A DNA stretch of 64,000 bases, from contig NZ_JAPEMB010000001.1 of NCBI RefSeq assembly GCF_026343125.1, positions 6,453,501 to 6,517,500 on the forward strand. The letters are read 5' to 3'. The DNA comes from Streptomyces sp. NBC_00094 (lineage in GTDB: Bacteria; Actinomycetota; Actinomycetes; Streptomycetales; Streptomycetaceae). Of this stretch, positions 16,669 through 24,951 are shown in pieces. Each line of letters starts with the position of its first letter. Position 1 is the first letter of the stretch. The notes beneath the pieces were generated by a model. It was given only the letters and a program-made list of their open reading frames with translations, searched no databases and had not been told where the DNA came from. The position numbers and the translations under genes are program-made.

Positions 16669-17454
16669 TCAGATGAACTTCTGGCCGGCGAGGAAGGCGG
16701 CGAGCTGCTTGCCGCCGTCGCCCTCGTCGGTGACGATCGTGCCCTGCGTACGGGCCGGACGCGCGGCCACCGCGTCGACGAGGGTCCAGGACCCGGCGAG
16801 GCCCACCTCGTCGGCGTCGATGTCCAGGTCGTCCAGGTCCAGCTCCTCGACCGGCTTCTTCTTGGCGGCCATGATCCCCTTGAAGGAGGGGTAACGGGCC
16901 TCGCCGGACTGGTCGGTGACCGAGACGACGGCAGGCAGCGGGGCCTCCAGGAGCTCGGTGGCGGAGTCGCCGTCGCGGCGGCCCTTGACCGTGCCGCCGT
17001 CGATGGAGACCTCGGAGAGCAGCGTCACCTGCGGCACGTTCAGCCGCTCGGCGAGCAGGGCCGGCAGGACGCCCATCGTGCCGTCGGTCGAGGCCATGCC
17101 GCAGACGACCAGGTCGAAACCGGTCTTCTCCAGGGCCTTGGCCAGGATCGCGGAGGTGGCGATGACGTCGGAGCCGTGGATGTCCTCGTCGTTGACGTGG
17201 ACGGCCTTGTCGGCGCCCATCGACAGCGCCTTGCGCAGGGCGTCCTTGGCGTCGTCCGGGCCCACGGTCACCACGGTGACCTCGGCGTCCTCGGACTCCT
17301 CCGAGATACGGAGGGCCTGCTCGACCGCGTACTCGTCCAGCTCGGAGAGCAGGCCGTCGACGGCCTCGCGGTCGGTCGTCAGGTCGTCGGCGAACCCGCG
17401 GTCGCCGGTCGCGTCGGGGACGTACTTCACACAGACAGCGATCTTCAGAGTCAC
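16669..17454 (-). CDS. etfB: Electron transfer flavoprotein beta subunit
   Basis: A 261-residue FixA/ETF-beta protein starting at GTG 17454 with AAAGGAGA upstream. It shows IAVCVKYVPD at the N-terminus, the adenylate-binding segment DLVVCGMASTDGTMGVLP and the ETF-beta region LPAVVSVTDQSGEARYPSFK followed by GIMAAKKKP. It binds AMP structurally and forms the ETF heterodimer. It lies 28 nt after the acyl-CoA dehydrogenase gene, so electron donor and carrier are co-expressed. Confidence 0.95.
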   Translation of the reverse strand: MTLKIAVCVKYVPDATGDRGFADDLTTDREAVDGLLSELDEYAVEQALRISEESEDAEVTVVTVGPDDAKDALRKALSMGADKAVHVNDEDIHGSDVIATSAILAKALEKTGFDLVVCGMASTDGTMGVLPALLAERLNVPQVTLLSEVSIDGGTVKGRRDGDSATELLEAPLPAVVSVTDQSGEARYPSFKGIMAAKKKPVEELDLDDLDIDADEVGLAGSWTLVDAVAARPARTQGTIVTDEGDGGKQLAAFLAGQKFI

Positions 17455-17482
17455 GGCCTGTCTCCTTTCAACGAGTGTGCAA

Positions 17483-18649
17483 TTACGGGAGGTTGCGGGC
17501 CATGACGATGCGCTGGACCTGGTTGGTGCCCTCGTAGATCTGGGTGATCTTGGCGTCGCGCATCATGCGCTCGACGGGGTAGTCGCGGGTGTAGCCGTAG
17601 CCGCCGAGGAGCTGGACGGCGTCGATGGTGACCTCCATGGCGACGTCGGAGGCGAAGCACTTGGCCGCGGCGCCGAAGAACGTGAGGTCCTCCTTCTCGG
17701 CTCCGGCGGAGACGCGCTCGGACTTGGCCGCGGCGGCGTAGGTGAGCTGGCGGGCGGCTTCGAGCTTCATGGCCATGTCGGCGAGCATGAACTGGACGCC
17801 CTGGAAGTCGGCGATGGGCTTGCCGAACTGCTTGCGCTCCTTGACGTAGCCCTTGGCGTAGTCGAGGGCGCCCTGGGCGATGCCGATGGCCTGGGCGGCG
17901 ATGGTGACGCGGGTGTGGTCGAGGGTCTTCATCGCGGTGGCGAAGCCGGTGCCCTCGGCGCCGATCATGCGGTCCGCGGGGATCCGGACGTTGTCGAGGT
18001 AGACCTCACGGGTCGGGGAGCCCTTGATGCCGAGCTTCTTCTCCGGCGCGCCGAAGGAGACGCCCTCGTCGGACTTCTCCACGACGAAGGCGCTGATGCC
18101 CTTGGAACGCTTCTCCGGGTCGGTGACGGCCATCACCGTGTAGTACTCGGACTCGCCGGCGTTGGTGATCCACCGCTTCACGCCGTCGAGGACCCAGAAG
18201 TCGCCGTCGCGCACCGCGCGGGTCTTCATCCCCGCCGCGTCCGAACCCGCGTCCGGCTCCGACAGCGCGTAGGAGAACATCGCGTCACCCTTGGCCAGCG
18301 GGCCCAGGTACTTCGCCTTCAGCTCCTCCGAACCGGACAGGATCACCGGCAGCGAACCCAGCTTGTTGACCGCCGGGATCAGCGAGGACGAACCACAGAC
18401 ACGCGCGACCTCCTCGATCACGATCACCGTCGCCAGCGCGTCCGCGCCCGCACCCCCGTACACCTCCGGAACGTGCACCGCGTGCAGGTCCGCCGCGACC
18501 AGCGCGTCCAGCGCCTCCCGCGGGAACCGGCCCTCCTCGTCCACCGCCGCCGCGAACGGCGCGATCTTCGCCTCCGCCAGCGCACGCACCGACTCCCGGA
18601 GCATGTCGTGCTCCTCGGACGGCCGGTACAGGTCGAAGTCCTTGCCCAT
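17483..18649 (-). CDS. Acyl-CoA dehydrogenase, first gene of the etfBA operon
   Basis: A 388-residue acyl-CoA dehydrogenase. The start ATG 18649 has GGGGAG upstream. FAD/substrate motifs include FSYALSEPDAGSDAAGMKT and WITNAGESEYYTVMAV. The C-terminal LLGGYGYTRDYPVERMMRD motif is present, and the catalytic Glu is in QIYEGTNQVQRIV. It produces enoyl-CoA and reduces the ETF encoded by the next two genes. Two copies of the TGGCACT-type operator lie upstream, which suggests control by the TetR at 14.3 kb. Confidence 0.93.
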   Translation of the reverse strand: MGKDFDLYRPSEEHDMLRESVRALAEAKIAPFAAAVDEEGRFPREALDALVAADLHAVHVPEVYGGAGADALATVIVIEEVARVCGSSSLIPAVNKLGSLPVILSGSEELKAKYLGPLAKGDAMFSYALSEPDAGSDAAGMKTRAVRDGDFWVLDGVKRWITNAGESEYYTVMAVTDPEKRSKGISAFVVEKSDEGVSFGAPEKKLGIKGSPTREVYLDNVRIPADRMIGAEGTGFATAMKTLDHTRVTIAAQAIGIAQGALDYAKGYVKERKQFGKPIADFQGVQFMLADMAMKLEAARQLTYAAAAKSERVSAGAEKEDLTFFGAAAKCFASDVAMEVTIDAVQLLGGYGYTRDYPVERMMRDAKITQIYEGTNQVQRIVMARNLP

Positions 18650-18674
18650 GATGTGGAGCTCCCCTAGACGCTTG

Positions 18675-18712
18675 TGGCACTGAGTACCCTCAGCAAAACA
18701 CACTCAGTGCCA
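18675..18712. promoter_or_regulatory. Two operator copies upstream of the acyl-CoA dehydrogenase operon
   Basis: TGGCACTGAGTACCC (18675-18689) and ACACACTCAGTGCCA (18698-18712) each keep one perfect half of the TGGCACTCAGTGCCA motif. They are 26-63 nt upstream of the start, a position that would block transcription. Confidence 0.65.
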
Positions 18713-18736
18713 TGACGCCAGAGTGACCCACGCCAA

Positions 18737-18768
18737 AGCACCCCGACACTGTTCCGTGTCGGGGTGCT
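18737..18768 (-). terminator. Hairpin terminator after the butyrolactone receptor gene
   Basis: AGCACCCCGACAC (18737-18749) and GTGTCGGGGTGCT (18756-18768) form a perfect 13-bp stem with a 6-nt loop, between the 3' end of the receptor gene and the acyl-CoA dehydrogenase promoter. Confidence 0.75.
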
Positions 18769-18812
18769 CGGTCGGGTCCAGGGGGCCAGGGGTGTAGGGG
18801 TCCAGGGGTCTA

Positions 18813-19490
18813 CTAGTCCGTCATGTCCGCGAGAGCCTCTTCCTTCAGGCGCTGCTTCGCGTCGTACTCGGCGGCGAGGTATCTGGCGCGTTCCTCGGTC
18901 ATGTCGAGCAGGGTCAGCAGGACCGGCGTGCAGATGCTCGGCAGGACGTGCTGGAGCAGGACCACGACCCGGTGGGTCAGGTCGTCGCGTTCGCGCAGGA
19001 TCTGGGACATCGTCTGGATCCCGGCGAAGGCGCCGGAGAAGAGCTCGGCGGTGTCCGTCACGTTCACGTGGACGAGGAGTTCCCCCTGGGCCTTCGCGAC
19101 CGTCAGGACCTCCGACACCTGGTCGCTCCAGGCCTGGAACGGGGCCGCCCGGTCGATCCCGGTGGCACCGCTGTCCAACGCCAGGGCGACACTCGCACGC
19201 ACGAGCGGGTCGCGCTGCAGTCGGTGCGAGAGGAGGAACCCCTGGTCGACCAGCTCCTGGAGCTTGATGGGCTGAGGAGTGAGGGGCTCGTCGAGCATCT
19301 GGGCGTCGAGCACGCCGAGGGCGAGGTCTTCCTTGGAAGCGAAGTGGAAGTACAGCGCTCCCTTGGTCACCCCGGCACGGACCAGGATTTCCCCGATGGT
19401 CGTACGCTCGTAGCCGCGCTCGGCGAAAGCCGCCGCCGCCGAATCGAGGATCGCCCGCCGGGTGCGGATTGCACGCGCTTGCTGCGCCAA
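18813..19490 (-). CDS. Gamma-butyrolactone receptor (ScbR/ArpA family)
   Basis: A 225-residue TetR-like protein of the ArpA/ScbR family. The HTH is characteristic: RAILDSAAAAFAERGYERTT, IGEILVRAGVTKGALYFHF, ASKEDLALGVLDAQ. Family members bind ARE sites and leave DNA when a gamma-butyrolactone binds. I chose a TTG start at 19490: AGGAGG is just upstream, and residues from AQQARAIRTRRAIL onward match the family N-terminus; the frame extends upstream only through non-conserved sequence. It is divergent from the AfsA-type synthase gene, the standard receptor/synthase arrangement. Confidence 0.86.
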   Translation of the reverse strand: MAQQARAIRTRRAILDSAAAAFAERGYERTTIGEILVRAGVTKGALYFHFASKEDLALGVLDAQMLDEPLTPQPIKLQELVDQGFLLSHRLQRDPLVRASVALALDSGATGIDRAAPFQAWSDQVSEVLTVAKAQGELLVHVNVTDTAELFSGAFAGIQTMSQILRERDDLTHRVVVLLQHVLPSICTPVLLTLLDMTEERARYLAAEYDAKQRLKEEALADMTD

Positions 19491-19535
19491 AGCGCCTCCT
19501 GCTGTATCACTGTCCGTGCTCAACGTGTGACGTGA

Positions 19536-19580
19536 AGCATTTTTCAGAAAACCTGGTTGTACGTATTCTATTGCGGGCGG
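19536..19580. promoter_or_regulatory. A+T-rich divergent promoter with possible ARE-like site
   Basis: The receptor-synthase intergenic region contains a marked A+T-rich patch with AACCTGGTT (19550-19558, an imperfect palindrome) and TACGTATTC. Receptors of this family normally bind such sites in their own promoter. The ARE assignment is tentative. Confidence 0.4.
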
Positions 19581-19617
19581 GTTTGTCGCCCTTGGGTGTG
19601 CGGGGGCAAGGGGAGCC

Positions 19618-20565
19618 ATGGATCAGAATCGTCGAGGAGTGGCGACGCATGTCCCCGGAGAGTTCGTCCACCGATCGGATCCCGCTGACATCATTCCCAC
19701 AGGCTGGACGCAGCTACAGGAGAATCGGTTCGCCGTCCCATCCCGCTGGCCTGCCGCGCATCCCTTCTTCGCTCCGGTGACAGGGGATCGCCACGACCCC
19801 GTCCTGGTGGCCGAGACGATACGCCAGGCCACCATGCTCGTCGCTCACGCGGAACTCGGGGTACCCGTCGACGATCAGTTCGTCATGTGGGACCTCCACT
19901 ACACCGCCGATGCCGAGATGCTCGCCCTTGACGGCCTCCCCCCGGAGCTCGGTGTCGACGTGGCCCTCTCCGATCTCGTCGGCCGCCGCGGCAGGATCCG
20001 GAACCTGCGCGCCACCGTACGGATCACCCGGGGCGGCCGCCTGCTCGCCACCGGCGGCGGGCTGGGCCGCTGCACCTCGGCCCTCGCGTACCGCCGCGTG
20101 CGGGGCGAGCGGATGGCCCAGCTCGGCAGACCCGTCCCGCTGATCCAGGGACTCGCCCCCCACCTGGTCGGCCGGGAACGGCCGCAGGACGTCGTCCTGG
20201 GGCCCGGCACCCGGGCGGGCGAGTGGAGACTGCGGATCAACACCGGGCACCCCACCCTCTTCCGGCGGCCGAACGACCACGTACCGGGGATGCTCCTCCT
20301 GGAGGCCGCCCGGCAGGCCGCGATGCTGACGGCCGGCGGCGCCTTCCTGCCCACGGTCGTGGACATCGCCTTCGAGCGCTACGCCGAGCTCGACAGCCCC
20401 TGCTGGATAGAGGCCGAGACCGTGGCCTCCGCCGATGCCCCGGCCACCAGTGTCCTGATCACCGGCCGACAGGACGGCGCGTCCGTCTTCCGGTGCACCC
20501 TCACCTCACCGTCCCCGGAACTGGCGGCGATCGGTGGCGGCCTCAGCAGCCGACTGGCGGGCTGA
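19618..20565 (+). CDS. AfsA/ScbA-family gamma-butyrolactone biosynthesis enzyme
   Basis: A 315-residue AfsA-like protein with two hotdog-like repeats: FVHRSDPADIIPTGW, FFAPVTGDRHDPVLVAETIR, and in the second half VPGMLLLEAARQAAML and DIAFERYAELDSP. AfsA/ScbA enzymes condense dihydroxyacetone phosphate with a beta-ketoacyl-ACP chain in the first step of butyrolactone signal synthesis. ATG 19618 follows GGGGAG. It is divergent from the receptor gene and followed by two oxidoreductase genes that could complete the signal molecule. Confidence 0.9.
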   Translation: MDQNRRGVATHVPGEFVHRSDPADIIPTGWTQLQENRFAVPSRWPAAHPFFAPVTGDRHDPVLVAETIRQATMLVAHAELGVPVDDQFVMWDLHYTADAEMLALDGLPPELGVDVALSDLVGRRGRIRNLRATVRITRGGRLLATGGGLGRCTSALAYRRVRGERMAQLGRPVPLIQGLAPHLVGRERPQDVVLGPGTRAGEWRLRINTGHPTLFRRPNDHVPGMLLLEAARQAAMLTAGGAFLPTVVDIAFERYAELDSPCWIEAETVASADAPATSVLITGRQDGASVFRCTLTSPSPELAAIGGGLSSRLAG

Positions 20566-20573
20566 CCGGAACG

Positions 20574-21638
20574 ATGGGATCTCGTACGACGATGGGTTCT
20601 CGCACGACCATGGGCGCTCGCCTTCTGATCACGGGCTCGACCGGGTTCATCGGCAGCCGCGTCGCGGCCGCGGCGGTCACACGGCCGGAGCCCGCACACG
20701 TACGGCTGCTCGCCCGGCGTGAGTCCGTCCCGCCGGTCGCCGGGAGCGTCGGGAGCGCCCGGAGCGCCCGGAGCGCCCGGAGCGCCGGGAGCGCCGGGAG
20801 CGCCGGGAGCGTCGGGCCGGCGAACGGCCCGACCGTCGAGACCGTCCCCGGTGACCTCCGCGACCCCGCGTCCCTGCGCCGCGCCTGCGAGGGCGTCGAC
20901 GTGCTGATCCACTGCGCCTCGGCGATCGGCTCGGACGAGGAGCTGGCCCGTACCGTCAACGACGAGGGCACCCGCGCGCTCGTCGACGCGGCCGTACGCG
21001 CCGGGGTGACCCGGATCGTCTCCCTGAGCACCGCCTCCGTCCACGGCCGCGGGCCCTTCCGCGCCGCCGCCCCCGGCACCCTGCCGCTCGCCCCCGTCTC
21101 GGCGACGAGTCGCACCCGGGCGGCGGGCGAGCGACACGTCATGGACGCCGGCGGGACCGTCCTGCGACCACACCTCGTGTACGGCACGGGCGACCGGCAG
21201 GTCCTGCCCGGTCTTGTCCGGCTGCTCGCGGCGCTGCCCGGTCCGCTCACCGGGGGTGACTCGCTGCATTCCGTCATCGACGTGGAGAGCCTGGCGGGCG
21301 CCCTGCTGGGCGCGGCGCTCTCGCCGCGGACCGAGGCCGGTCCGTACTACGCCGACCACCCCGAGCCGGTGCCGGTCGCGGAGCTGCTCGCGGCCGCCGA
21401 GGCGCTGCTCACCCACCGGGCGGGGCCGCCCCGGGGGCCGGCGGTGAGCATCGCGACGGCCCGGGAACTGCTCGTGGACGTTCCCTTCGCGCAGCACCAC
21501 CTCGACATGCTCGCCACCGACCACTGGTTCGCGGACGACCGCCTCTGGGTGGACCTGGACTGCGACCCGGGGCCGGGCTTCACCGGGGGATTCGCGGACC
21601 ACGTGCCGTGGTACCGAACTCTTCTCGACCGTTCCTGA
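20574..21638 (+). CDS. NAD-dependent epimerase/dehydratase-family protein
   Basis: A 354-residue extended-SDR protein. The Rossmann motif is LLITGSTGFIGSRVA, followed by VLIHCASAIG and SLSTASVHGRGP. The expected catalytic YxxxK is not obvious, since the region reads SRTRAAGERHV, so activity may differ from true epimerases. The start is 9 nt after the AfsA-type gene. Three near-identical in-frame 18-bp units each begin with ATG (20574, 20592, 20610), so any could serve as start. Similar proteins accompany AfsA homologues in other butyrolactone loci. A 9-bp minisatellite interrupts the domain near residue 57. Confidence 0.75.
   Translation: MGSRTTMGSRTTMGARLLITGSTGFIGSRVAAAAVTRPEPAHVRLLARRESVPPVAGSVGSARSARSARSAGSAGSAGSVGPANGPTVETVPGDLRDPASLRRACEGVDVLIHCASAIGSDEELARTVNDEGTRALVDAAVRAGVTRIVSLSTASVHGRGPFRAAAPGTLPLAPVSATSRTRAAGERHVMDAGGTVLRPHLVYGTGDRQVLPGLVRLLAALPGPLTGGDSLHSVIDVESLAGALLGAALSPRTEAGPYYADHPEPVPVAELLAAAEALLTHRAGPPRGPAVSIATARELLVDVPFAQHHLDMLATDHWFADDRLWVDLDCDPGPGFTGGFADHVPWYRTLLDRS
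20742..20813 (+). repeat. In-frame 9-bp minisatellite (8 units)
   Basis: Eight consecutive 9-bp units of the type GGGAGCGCC/CGGAGCGCC encode GSV-GSA-RSA-RSA-RSA-GSA-GSA-GSV. They form a low-complexity loop in the epimerase-like protein and are prone to slippage. Confidence 0.85.
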
Positions 21639-21660
21639 ACCGAAGGTAGGAAACACCGAC

Positions 21661-22425
21661 ATGTCCGCGCTGACCGGCAGGACCGCGATCGTCACAGGGG
21701 CGAGCCGCGGCATCGGAAGAGGTATCGCAGAGCGGCTGGCCGGGGACGGGGCCCTGGTGGCCGTGCACTACGGCAGCAACGAGAAGGCCGCGCACGAGAC
21801 GGTCCGGCACATCGAGGACAAGGGCGGCCGGGCCTTCGCGTTCCGCGCGGAGCTCGGGGCGCCGGACGCCGTCGACACGTTCTACGCCGCGCTGGAGGCC
21901 GGTCTCGCGGAGCATGGCGCGGGGCCCGGGTTCGACATCCTCGTCAACAACGCGGCCGCGAGCGGCTCGGGCCGCATCCACGAACTGACGCCCGAGGTCT
22001 TCGACCGGCTGTTCGCGATCAACGTGAAGGCCCCGCTCTTCCTGATCCAGCGGGGTCTCGGCCTGCTGCGCGACGGCGGCCGGATCGTCAACATCTCCTC
22101 GGCGGTGACGAAGCACGCCTTCCCCGACTCCGTCACCTACGCGATGACCAAGGGCGCCGTCGACACGATGACCCTCGCCCTCGCCAAGGAGCTGGGACCC
22201 CGGGGGATCACGGTCAACGCCGTGGCCCCGGGCTTCGTGGCGACGGAGATGAACGAGCGACGCCGGGCGACTCCGGAGGCGAGCGCGGCCCTCGCGGCGG
22301 TCTCGGTCTTCAACCGGATCGGGACGCCGGCCGACATCGCGGACGTGGTCGGCTTCCTCGTCTCCGACGACGCGCGCTGGATCACCGGGCAGTACGTGGA
22401 CGTCACGGGCGGCAGCGCGCTCTGA
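21661..22425 (+). CDS. SDR-family oxidoreductase, probable ketoreductase
   Basis: A 254-residue classical SDR: TGASRGIGRGIAE cofactor site (an Arg after TGAS favours NADP), NNAAASGSGRIHEL, catalytic SSAVTKHAFPDSVTYAMTKG (Ser, Tyr, Lys) and a C-terminal GQYVDVTGGSAL. Start ATG 21661 follows AGGTAGGA. It lies 22 nt after the epimerase-like gene in the AfsA operon. BarS1-type SDRs reduce the ketone of butyrolactone precursors in S. virginiae, so a matching role is plausible; this is inference from context. Confidence 0.85.
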   Translation: MSALTGRTAIVTGASRGIGRGIAERLAGDGALVAVHYGSNEKAAHETVRHIEDKGGRAFAFRAELGAPDAVDTFYAALEAGLAEHGAGPGFDILVNNAAASGSGRIHELTPEVFDRLFAINVKAPLFLIQRGLGLLRDGGRIVNISSAVTKHAFPDSVTYAMTKGAVDTMTLALAKELGPRGITVNAVAPGFVATEMNERRRATPEASAALAAVSVFNRIGTPADIADVVGFLVSDDARWITGQYVDVTGGSAL

Positions 22426-22577
22426 CCGTCCGTACGGGGAGTCCGACCTGCCCCGGAGGCCTCCGGGGCAGGGGGGAATGCCCGGTGTTCTGCCCCTCGC
22501 GTCCTTTTCCGACTCGCGGACCGGGCTGTGTGGTGGGGAGGGTTCCCGCCACGTCGACAGGAAGGGTGACACCACAC

Positions 22578-24026
22578 ATGGCCCGCGAGAACGGCCGAAC
22601 CCCCGACCCCGAACGCTCCTCCCCGACCCCGGTCCGGGCGCCCCTGCCCGGTGCGGGTGAACGGAACATCCAGGGCACCGCCGGGAACACGGCGATGGTC
22701 CAGATGCTCCGCCAGGCCGGACACCCCTGGTCCCGGCCCGCCCCGCCCGAGCAGCACCAGCACGGAGCCGGCTGCGGCCACCTGGCCACCCCGCAGGCCG
22801 GGACCACGGACGAGGCCGCTGTGCAGCGGTCCACCGTCCACGGGGTGCTCCGCGCCCCGGGCCGGCCCCTCGACGACACCACCCGGGCCGACATGGAGAC
22901 CCGCCTCGGCGCGGACTTCACCGACGTCCGCATCCACGACGACAGCGCCGCCCGCGCCTCCGCCGCCGAGGTCGGCGCCCGGGCGTACACCTCGGGCAGC
23001 CATGTCGTCATCGGTGCCGGCGGTGCCGACAAGCACACGCTGGCGCATGAGCTCACCCACGTCATCCAGCAGCGTCAGGGACCCGTGGCCGGGACCGACC
23101 GCGGGGACGGCCTGAGTGTCAGCGATCCCTCCGACCGCTTCGAGCGCGAAGCGGAAGCCAACGCCACCCGCGTCATGAGGGCACCCGTCGCGGAAGCAGG
23201 GGCACCTGCTTCTCTTCCTTCGGCCCGGGACACCTCCCATACGGCCGCCGTGCAGCGGATGCCCTTCAACGGCAAGGAGAAGAAGAACGCGCCGCCACCG
23301 CCTCCTCCCAAGCAGGGCGACCACCTGTTCAACAAACTGGCCGAGGCCGCGGAGCTGCTCGCGACGAACGCCACCACACGCATGGAAACGGTCTTCGCCG
23401 GGCTCGGACGTCCCGTCAGGAACAGCCTGGGGCAGAATGCGGCGGCGTTCAGGGAGAAGCGGGACGCCTTCACGACCAAGCGGGACGAGATGCTGCTGAA
23501 GGCGAGCGAGGCGAAAAGGGAGCGTCACCCGAAGAGCCACCCCAAGTCCTTGTTCTTCGCCGCCGAGGGCGTCTCCAGTCAAGCCGGCGGTGACGACAAC
23601 TCCCAGACGTTCGGGACCTTCAGCGCCACGCTGTCCTCCCTGCCGGCTCTCTGCGGAGTCACCGCTGACGGAGCCGTCCGGCCGTTGGCGCTTCCCGCTG
23701 AAGTGACCGCCGCGCGGGGCGGGTGGGAGAACCTCAAGGGGAGGGTGTACGACAGCGATGCCGAACGCAGGGTGACGGCGGCGCTGAAGGACATCGAGAA
23801 GGGAAGGCACAGGCGTGCCTTCGGTACGTGGAATACCGATACGCAAGGCATCTACGCGGAACTGTACGAGTTGATGCTGTCCACCGTCGAAGCCCTTCAG
23901 GAACTCACCGCGACGATGATCAGAGGCGGCGTCGCGACCGCCGCGGCTGCGGCGACCGACAACGGCGAGACCACGAACTCCGCCGCCCCTGCCGCCGGAA
24001 ACGAGGAGACGGAGAGCCATACCTGA
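22578..24026 (+). CDS. DUF4157 (eCIS_core) metalloprotease-like protein with unknown C-terminal domain
   Basis: A 482-residue protein. Near residue 30 is the GNTAMVQMLRQ motif that often precedes DUF4157. DUF4157 itself spans about residues 90-180, with the HExxH zinc motif in LAHELTHVIQQ and the conserved RLGADFTDVRIHDD and ARAYTSGSHVVIGAG segments. This domain is widely linked to extracellular contractile injection systems and their payloads. After a Pro run comes a charged helical linker and a C-terminal region (about residues 315-465) that I do not recognise. No injection-system structural genes are nearby. The C-terminus may be an effector domain; that is inference. Confidence 0.78.
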   Translation: MARENGRTPDPERSSPTPVRAPLPGAGERNIQGTAGNTAMVQMLRQAGHPWSRPAPPEQHQHGAGCGHLATPQAGTTDEAAVQRSTVHGVLRAPGRPLDDTTRADMETRLGADFTDVRIHDDSAARASAAEVGARAYTSGSHVVIGAGGADKHTLAHELTHVIQQRQGPVAGTDRGDGLSVSDPSDRFEREAEANATRVMRAPVAEAGAPASLPSARDTSHTAAVQRMPFNGKEKKNAPPPPPPKQGDHLFNKLAEAAELLATNATTRMETVFAGLGRPVRNSLGQNAAAFREKRDAFTTKRDEMLLKASEAKRERHPKSHPKSLFFAAEGVSSQAGGDDNSQTFGTFSATLSSLPALCGVTADGAVRPLALPAEVTAARGGWENLKGRVYDSDAERRVTAALKDIEKGRHRRAFGTWNTDTQGIYAELYELMLSTVEALQELTATMIRGGVATAAAAATDNGETTNSAAPAAGNEETESHT

Positions 24027-24068
24027 CCGACGGACACCGCAGGGCGGCCCCGGTACGTCGGGAGCGGA

Positions 24069-24578
24069 TTACCGTCCGGGGCCGGCCCAGCCGCTTCGCC
24101 GACCGTGGCTCCGCGGCCGGGTCGTCACCACCACCGCGCCGGCGAGCAGCACCACGTTCTTGACGACGAACTCGCCCACCAGGGTGAGGAGGAGCGGGTT
24201 GGCGTGGGCGAACGCCACCCCCGGGGTGAGGACGAGCACCGCGAAGGTGCCGCACAGGTGGGCGACGAGCACCGGCAGGGCCGCGGCGCGGCCGCGGCCC
24301 GACAGCAGCCAGCCGCCGAGCGCCACCTCGCCCCAGCCGAGCGCCGGTACGAACCAGTCACCCGCCGGGAACGGCAGGACGGCGACGACGAGCGTGGCCG
24401 CCGGGCTGTAGCCGATGACCTTGAGTACCCCGAACCAGACGAACACCCCGCCGAGGCCGGCCCGGAGCATGGTCAGGCCGTGGTGGTGCAGCCGTGGGGC
24501 GAGCCGGTCGAAGCGGCCGAGGGGCGCCGGCGGGGCGGGGGCCGTGGTGGGAGGTTTCATCTCAGAGGAAACGGTCAT
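24069..24578 (-). CDS. DoxX-like small membrane protein
   Basis: A 169-residue membrane protein with four hydrophobic segments, including LRAGLGGVFVWFGVLKVIGY, FVPALGWGEVALGGWLL and TLVGEFVVKNVVLLAGAVVV. The arrangement resembles DoxX/DUF417-type integral membrane proteins. A Pro-rich, His-containing N-terminal tail of about 30 residues is cytoplasmic or unstructured. ATG 24578 is used, with ATG 24560 as an alternative. It is convergent with the DUF4157 gene; no partner suggests a specific function. Confidence 0.7.
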   Translation of the reverse strand: MTVSSEMKPPTTAPAPPAPLGRFDRLAPRLHHHGLTMLRAGLGGVFVWFGVLKVIGYSPAATLVVAVLPFPAGDWFVPALGWGEVALGGWLLSGRGRAAALPVLVAHLCGTFAVLVLTPGVAFAHANPLLLTLVGEFVVKNVVLLAGAVVVTTRPRSHGRRSGWAGPGR

Positions 24579-24951
24579 GCGCGGGCATCTCCAACACGAG
24601 TCGATGCGGGTCCGGGCGAGGCCGGGCGGAGGGGGCCGGGGCCGTACGGGCTGGGTCGAGCGGGCCCCGGGGGTGCCGTGGGGCGCCGAGCGGGGCGTGG
24701 CCGGGTGGTGGACCGCTCGGATCGCGCCGAAATCACGGCATGAGGGGCGGACGCCGTCGCCACACGCTAGTCACGTCCCAGGGACCCCCGCGACGCCCAT
24801 CGCTTCCTTGCATACCCGCGATGGAAGAAGTCGATCGGCCGTTGCCGGACGCGATCATTTCTCGCCAGCCTGAGCTCTGTTCGAGTTTGTGTTTGATCCA
24901 CAGGCTCGTGCCGCGTCCATCCGCCCCGGCACCATGCGAAGGAATCCAGGG

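Noticed and set aside
20742..20813. CRISPR-like repeat array
   Set aside because: Units are contiguous 9-mers without spacers and stay in the reading frame; it is a coding minisatellite.
20223..21638. Epimerase-like protein starting at 20223
   Set aside because: The first 117 codons overlap the AfsA-type gene in another frame and are Arg/Pro-rich noise; the Rossmann motif begins after ATG 20574.
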